Virus record (IMG/VR): IMGVR_UViG_3300006917_000170
Location: 1 to 22,512 of that record
DNA: 22,512 bases
Strand: one strand, 5' to 3'
Source of the DNA: a virus
The notes under the pieces were generated by a model. It did no database searches. It saw only the letters and a list, made by a program, of their open reading frames with translations, and had not been told where the DNA came from. A program made the position numbers and the translations under genes. Shown in pieces: positions 18,715-22,512 of this stretch (its first letter is position 1; each line of letters starts with the position of its first letter).

Positions 18715-21700
18715 GTGGACCTCAATGTCGTTCGCCGCATCTCCATCGAGGCCCAGGTCAAGGGCGTCGACCAAGCCTCTGCCGGGCTGAACAGGCTTGC
18801 GCAGGCGCAGGGCGGCGTCGCGGACGCCGCGGAAAAGCAGGAGAAGTCGGCTCGATCGATCGAGCAGGCGATGGAGCGTCAGCGGCGGTCCATCGAGCAG
18901 AGCATCCGATCGCAGCAGCAATATGCCGATATCATCACCCAGCAATCGCGGGCATCGCAGCAGCTAGTTGCGGCCAACGATAACGTCGAGGAAAGTTTCA
19001 CCTTGATGGGTATCGAGGCCGCGGAGGCGGCGGGACACATTCGCACCGCTGCGGCGGCAGCCTATGCGTTTTCGCCGGCGTTCCGCGAAGTCGTCAACGG
19101 CATGGCAAAGCCGGCTCTGAGCGCCGCAGCAACGGCCCTGGCCGCGGTTGCGACGGGGATGGTGCTCGCGACCAACGCGGCCGGACGCGGGTTGATCGAA
19201 CTCGGATTGATCGCGGCGCGCAGTTCATCTGCGCTTGCGCCACTCGGCGGCACGATTGCGATGGCCGGTGCGGCGATGGCGGCGTTCAATCCGACAGTGG
19301 CCGCGGTGTCCGCTTCGATTTTGACGCGATTCATGCCGGCGATCCGCGCGCTGAGCGGCATCGGTATCGTGATCAATATCGCGCAGATGATCGGCGAGGC
19401 CTGGGAGCTCGGCGGCAAGCAGCTGGAGGAGTACCGCCAGATCGCCGAGAAGGCCGCGGCGGTCGACCTGTCGACCACGTTCTACCAGCGTCTGATCAAG
19501 GGCGCGGAGGCGGCAAAGGTGCCGGTGGAGGATCTGACGCGCCTGCTGCAGAACCTGCAAAAGGCGGCTGGCGATGCCCTTGGCGGCAGCGCGCTCGATC
19601 AGCAGCTGCGGAAGCATCTCGATGCCGGCAATTTCGGCGGCAATCCCGGCGTACAGATGCTGAGCCAGGCCAACACGACACAGCAGCGCTTCGAGGCCAT
19701 CGTCACCCTGATCAACAAGGCGATGCAGGACGGTCAGCGCCTGGCCGCGCTCGATCTTGCCAAGACGGCCTTCGGCCCGGAAGTCTCCGACCGGCTGCGG
19801 CAGGATTCCGAGTACCTCGACAAGATCCTCGAACAGTCAAAGAAGATTGCCGAAACCGAGCTGGTGTCGGCCGCCGATATCGGCCGCGCCGTGGAGCTGC
19901 AGGCGCGCTATGACGCCGCGATCAAGCTGCTGGAGCAGCGCTGGCATCCGATCCAGGACTTGCTGACGCAACTCGGCGTCCGGATGCACGCGGCATGGGT
20001 CGGCATCGTCGAGGCCATCGCACAGGCCTTTGACGGCGCCGCTCGGCTCGTCACCAAGATTGGCGAGATCACGCCGGCGTTCTGGGATTATGTCAAGCGT
20101 GGGGCCAATGCGGTCGGGACCGCCGCTGCCGTCGTCGGGCCAAGCGTGCCAGGCGTCGGCACGGGCATCGGTATCGGCGGGCGGCTGCTTGCCGGCGCTA
20201 CGGCGCCGGAGGAGGCGCGGGCGACCGATGCCTATACGCAGGCGCTCGACCGTCTGCGCGCCGGCCTGCAGAATACCAAGGGCGTCCAGCAGGCGGTCAA
20301 CGAGACCGCAACGCTCGCCAATCGCGTCTATGGCGACAACTCCAAGACGCTCGACAAGGTGACGGCCGCAGCCGCGGCACAGAAGGATGGCTTCGACCGG
20401 GCCGTAGATTCTGCAGAAAAGCACATCGCGCGGATGCAGGCGGACGCCAAGGCGGTCGGCCTTGGCGCAGCCGCGCTGGAGGAAAGCCGGACGCGCGCCA
20501 TGTTGTGGACGGCTGCAATGCAGGCTGGCATACCCGTCGTGGGCAAAGTGGCGCAACAGATCGACGATCTCGCCAAGCGCGCGGCCGAAGCGGCAACGGA
20601 ACTCGCCAAGGCGCGCATCGACCAGAACATCAAATTTCAGCGTGACACCGTTGGGCTGTCCTCCGAGGACGTCCAGATCGCCCAGCAATTAAGTGCGATC
20701 TATCCCAAGGTGGCCGATGCACTCGGCAGCGTCGAAGCGCAGGCGATGCGCGTTACCAATGCGCAGAAGATGCTGGCGGACGGATTCCGGGAGGTGGGCA
20801 AGTCGATTGTGACCGCGTTCGTCACCGGCAAGAACGTCATGGATGCGCTGGTGCAATCGCTGGACGCCTTCGCCGGCAAGCTCGCGAGCGAGGGCTTTAC
20901 CAATCTGGTCAGTGGCAACCCGATGCAGATGGGTATGGGCGCGTTGCAACTCGGGGCGTCAGCGCTGATCTCCGCCTTCACCGGCGACCAGAAGGCCAAG
21001 CGGGCGTTGGAGGAGGCGCAACAGCGCTGGAAGGACATGGCCGACCAGGTCGACGCCTTTAGCCGCGCGGCCTCCGGCGTGGATCTCGGCCCCTTGACCA
21101 ACAGCCTGATGCAGCTGCGCGCCACCTATGAGCAGCTGGCAATGGCAGCGCTGGAGGCGCGGGACCGTAGCGCCATCTCCAATCTGCAGGAGACCTTCAA
21201 CCGCGGCGTGGTCCGTACCATGCTGCAGTTCGAAACCGCCTCCGCGGTCTCAAGCGACCTTGCCAACCAGATGAAGGCGGTCGCCGACGAAGGCGCCGGA
21301 CTGCTTGAATTCCTCAAGCAGTACGGGCTCGCAAACCAGGGGTACATCGACAGCATCTCGGCGTCGATTGCGCGCCAGCAGCAGGAATTGCGCGACACGT
21401 TCGAGCGCGGGCTCGTCGCCGACGTCCGCAACAATTCCGGGGTCGGCTACCTCAACACCATCGCGGACGCGATCAGGAAGGTGTCGGAGGCCAGCGCCGC
21501 CGGCGTCAATCCGAACGTGCTGCAGGCGTGGCTGATCTCGACCGCGCAGACCGCGGTCAACAGCGCCAAGCTGACCGGCGATGCGTTCAACGACATGATC
21601 GCCCAGTTCCCGCAACTTACCGGCCTGGTGCATCAATTCGTGGATGCGGCGGCCGAGGCAAGCCAGAAACTGTCGCTGCAGCTGCGGCTTCTCACCGCCA

Positions 21701-22485
21701 CGACCGATAGCTCCACGTTGGGGGGGGCGCTGACGCTGTTCGACGCCAAGGCGACGCAGGAGCGAAATGCGGCGCTTGCCGCCGGCATTTCGATGGAGAA
21801 TCTCGCTCTGCTCGACCAGGCCGTGGCGGCCGAACGTCTCAACGTCGTCAAGGACTTCTCACAGCGGGCCATCGACGAAGAGAAGCGGCTCGCCGATGCG
21901 CGGATCGGCCAGATGCAGCGCATCCAGGATTATCTCAACAACCTTACCGGCGGATCGAATTCGACGCTTTCGCCGCAAGGCCGTCTCGATGCGGCGCGTT
22001 CGCAGTTTGCAACGCAGCTGGGACTTGCGCAGGGCGGCGATCAGAACGCGCTGTCCAGCATCACGCAGTATTCGGACAATTTCCTGCAGGCAAGCCGAGC
22101 CTATAATGCCTCGTCTGTCGCGTTCCAGAATGACTTTGCCTATGTGCAGTCCGCGCTTGCGGGACTGATCTCGCTGGTGGGCGGCACCAGCACTTCGGCG
22201 ATCACGGGAGGAACGGCGTCGGTTGGCGGGGTGTCGGCGATCTCGTCGGTTGCGAACGTCTCGGCCGCGAACGGCAATTCATGGGCCGGCGTCATCGATG
22301 CGGTGAATTCGCTAAAGGCGGAAGTCGTGATTCTGAAGGCGGCGCTAAAGGAAGCTGTCGACAACAACACCAAGGCGATTGCAATCGCGCACACGGAGGA
22401 AAACGATAACCTCGAAGAGATCGTGGACGAACTGAAAGCCATCCACTCGTCCAACGGCAACCTGGCGCTGGCAGGGCCGACCTGA
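18715..22485 (+). CDS. tail tape measure protein
   Basis: A 1256-residue protein that sets tail length and later helps DNA entry. The N-terminus has Gln/Ala-rich coiled coil (about 20-85: AQAQGGVADAAEKQEKSARSIEQAMERQRRSIEQSIRSQQQYADIITQQS). It is followed by long hydrophobic Ala/Gly-rich segments at about 105-230, probable membrane-insertion helices. The centre and C-terminus are helical and Ala/Gln/Asp-rich. The GTG at 18715 is seven bases after the GT stop, with GAGAGG upstream. By the known rule of about 1.5 angstroms per residue the tail would be near 190 nm. A run of eight G (21720-21727) falls in-frame as Leu-Gly-Gly-Ala. No lytic domain motif was noticed. Its stop overlaps the next ATG. 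Confidence 0.93.
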   Translation: MDLNVVRRISIEAQVKGVDQASAGLNRLAQAQGGVADAAEKQEKSARSIEQAMERQRRSIEQSIRSQQQYADIITQQSRASQQLVAANDNVEESFTLMGIEAAEAAGHIRTAAAAAYAFSPAFREVVNGMAKPALSAAATALAAVATGMVLATNAAGRGLIELGLIAARSSSALAPLGGTIAMAGAAMAAFNPTVAAVSASILTRFMPAIRALSGIGIVINIAQMIGEAWELGGKQLEEYRQIAEKAAAVDLSTTFYQRLIKGAEAAKVPVEDLTRLLQNLQKAAGDALGGSALDQQLRKHLDAGNFGGNPGVQMLSQANTTQQRFEAIVTLINKAMQDGQRLAALDLAKTAFGPEVSDRLRQDSEYLDKILEQSKKIAETELVSAADIGRAVELQARYDAAIKLLEQRWHPIQDLLTQLGVRMHAAWVGIVEAIAQAFDGAARLVTKIGEITPAFWDYVKRGANAVGTAAAVVGPSVPGVGTGIGIGGRLLAGATAPEEARATDAYTQALDRLRAGLQNTKGVQQAVNETATLANRVYGDNSKTLDKVTAAAAAQKDGFDRAVDSAEKHIARMQADAKAVGLGAAALEESRTRAMLWTAAMQAGIPVVGKVAQQIDDLAKRAAEAATELAKARIDQNIKFQRDTVGLSSEDVQIAQQLSAIYPKVADALGSVEAQAMRVTNAQKMLADGFREVGKSIVTAFVTGKNVMDALVQSLDAFAGKLASEGFTNLVSGNPMQMGMGALQLGASALISAFTGDQKAKRALEEAQQRWKDMADQVDAFSRAASGVDLGPLTNSLMQLRATYEQLAMAALEARDRSAISNLQETFNRGVVRTMLQFETASAVSSDLANQMKAVADEGAGLLEFLKQYGLANQGYIDSISASIARQQQELRDTFERGLVADVRNNSGVGYLNTIADAIRKVSEASAAGVNPNVLQAWLISTAQTAVNSAKLTGDAFNDMIAQFPQLTGLVHQFVDAAAEASQKLSLQLRLLTATTDSSTLGGALTLFDAKATQERNAALAAGISMENLALLDQAVAAERLNVVKDFSQRAIDEEKRLADARIGQMQRIQDYLNNLTGGSNSTLSPQGRLDAARSQFATQLGLAQGGDQNALSSITQYSDNFLQASRAYNASSVAFQNDFAYVQSALAGLISLVGGTSTSAITGGTASVGGVSAISSVANVSAANGNSWAGVIDAVNSLKAEVVILKAALKEAVDNNTKAIAIAHTEENDNLEEIVDELKAIHSSNGNLALAGPT

Positions 22486-22512
22486 TGGCTGTTGCGAAGT
22501 CAAATACCGCCA
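22485..22512 (+). CDS. start of next tail gene (partial)
   Basis: ATG overlaps the tape-measure stop as TGATG and opens a frame MAVAKSNTA that runs off the window. In siphoviruses the distal tail or tail-tip genes follow here. Nine codons are too few to name it. Confidence 0.55.

Noticed and set aside
1-22512. Integrase, attachment site, tRNA or origin
   Set aside because: None was seen on either strand, so whether this is an integrated prophage or a free phage cannot be decided from the window.

Overview
The window is a block of tailed-phage (siphovirus) late genes, read from a prophage or a free phage genome. Almost everything is on the + strand, with overlapping or tightly spaced genes. 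The DNA is GC-rich (about 62-65% in hand-counted 60-base samples of the structural genes) and uses many GTG/TTG starts. The protein style (HK97-type packaging and head genes, a gp10-like protein, a DUF4128-like tail protein) resembles prophages of Rhizobiales such as Bradyrhizobium and Rhodopseudomonas. The host is an inference; no host gene is present.

Layout: (1) 23-2195, packaging: small and large terminase subunits. (2) 2241-2990, a free-standing GIY-YIG homing endonuclease with NUMOD3 repeats, in an AT-richer tract that continues into the next gene. (3) 3030-7732, head: a fused prohead protease/major capsid protein with a well-placed internal start for capsid alone, a GNRA-loop hairpin, a small protein, the portal, and a collagen-like protein with three Gly-X-Y blocks. 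The portal lies after the capsid gene, unlike the usual portal-protease-capsid order. (4) 7704-14105, a 6.4-kb accessory island of glycan-type enzymes: a DUF115/Maf-like protein, three DXD-type GT-A-like glycosyltransferases plus one relative lacking the first Asp, a SAM methyltransferase, a short NAD-dependent epimerase, a GT-B-like protein and a left-handed beta-helix acyltransferase. A minus-strand Arc-family repressor sits in the middle in AT-rich DNA. (5) 14109-17181, neck: connector, two small proteins, a second DUF115-like paralogue embedded between overlapping neck genes, a gp10-like protein and a tail terminator-like protein. (6) 17309-22485, tail: major tail tube protein flanked by hairpins, the G/GT chaperone pair with a lambda-type GGGAAAG slippery site, and a 1256-residue tape measure. 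The last 28 bases begin another gene.

How it fits together: terminase, portal, protease-capsid, connectors and tail genes build an HK97-like siphovirus. The island between head and neck looks like a sugar-decoration cassette. Its first gene is translationally overlapped with the collagen-like gene, so the main hypothesis is that the cassette glycosylates a virion protein (perhaps the collagen-like one), or alternatively alters host surface glycan.
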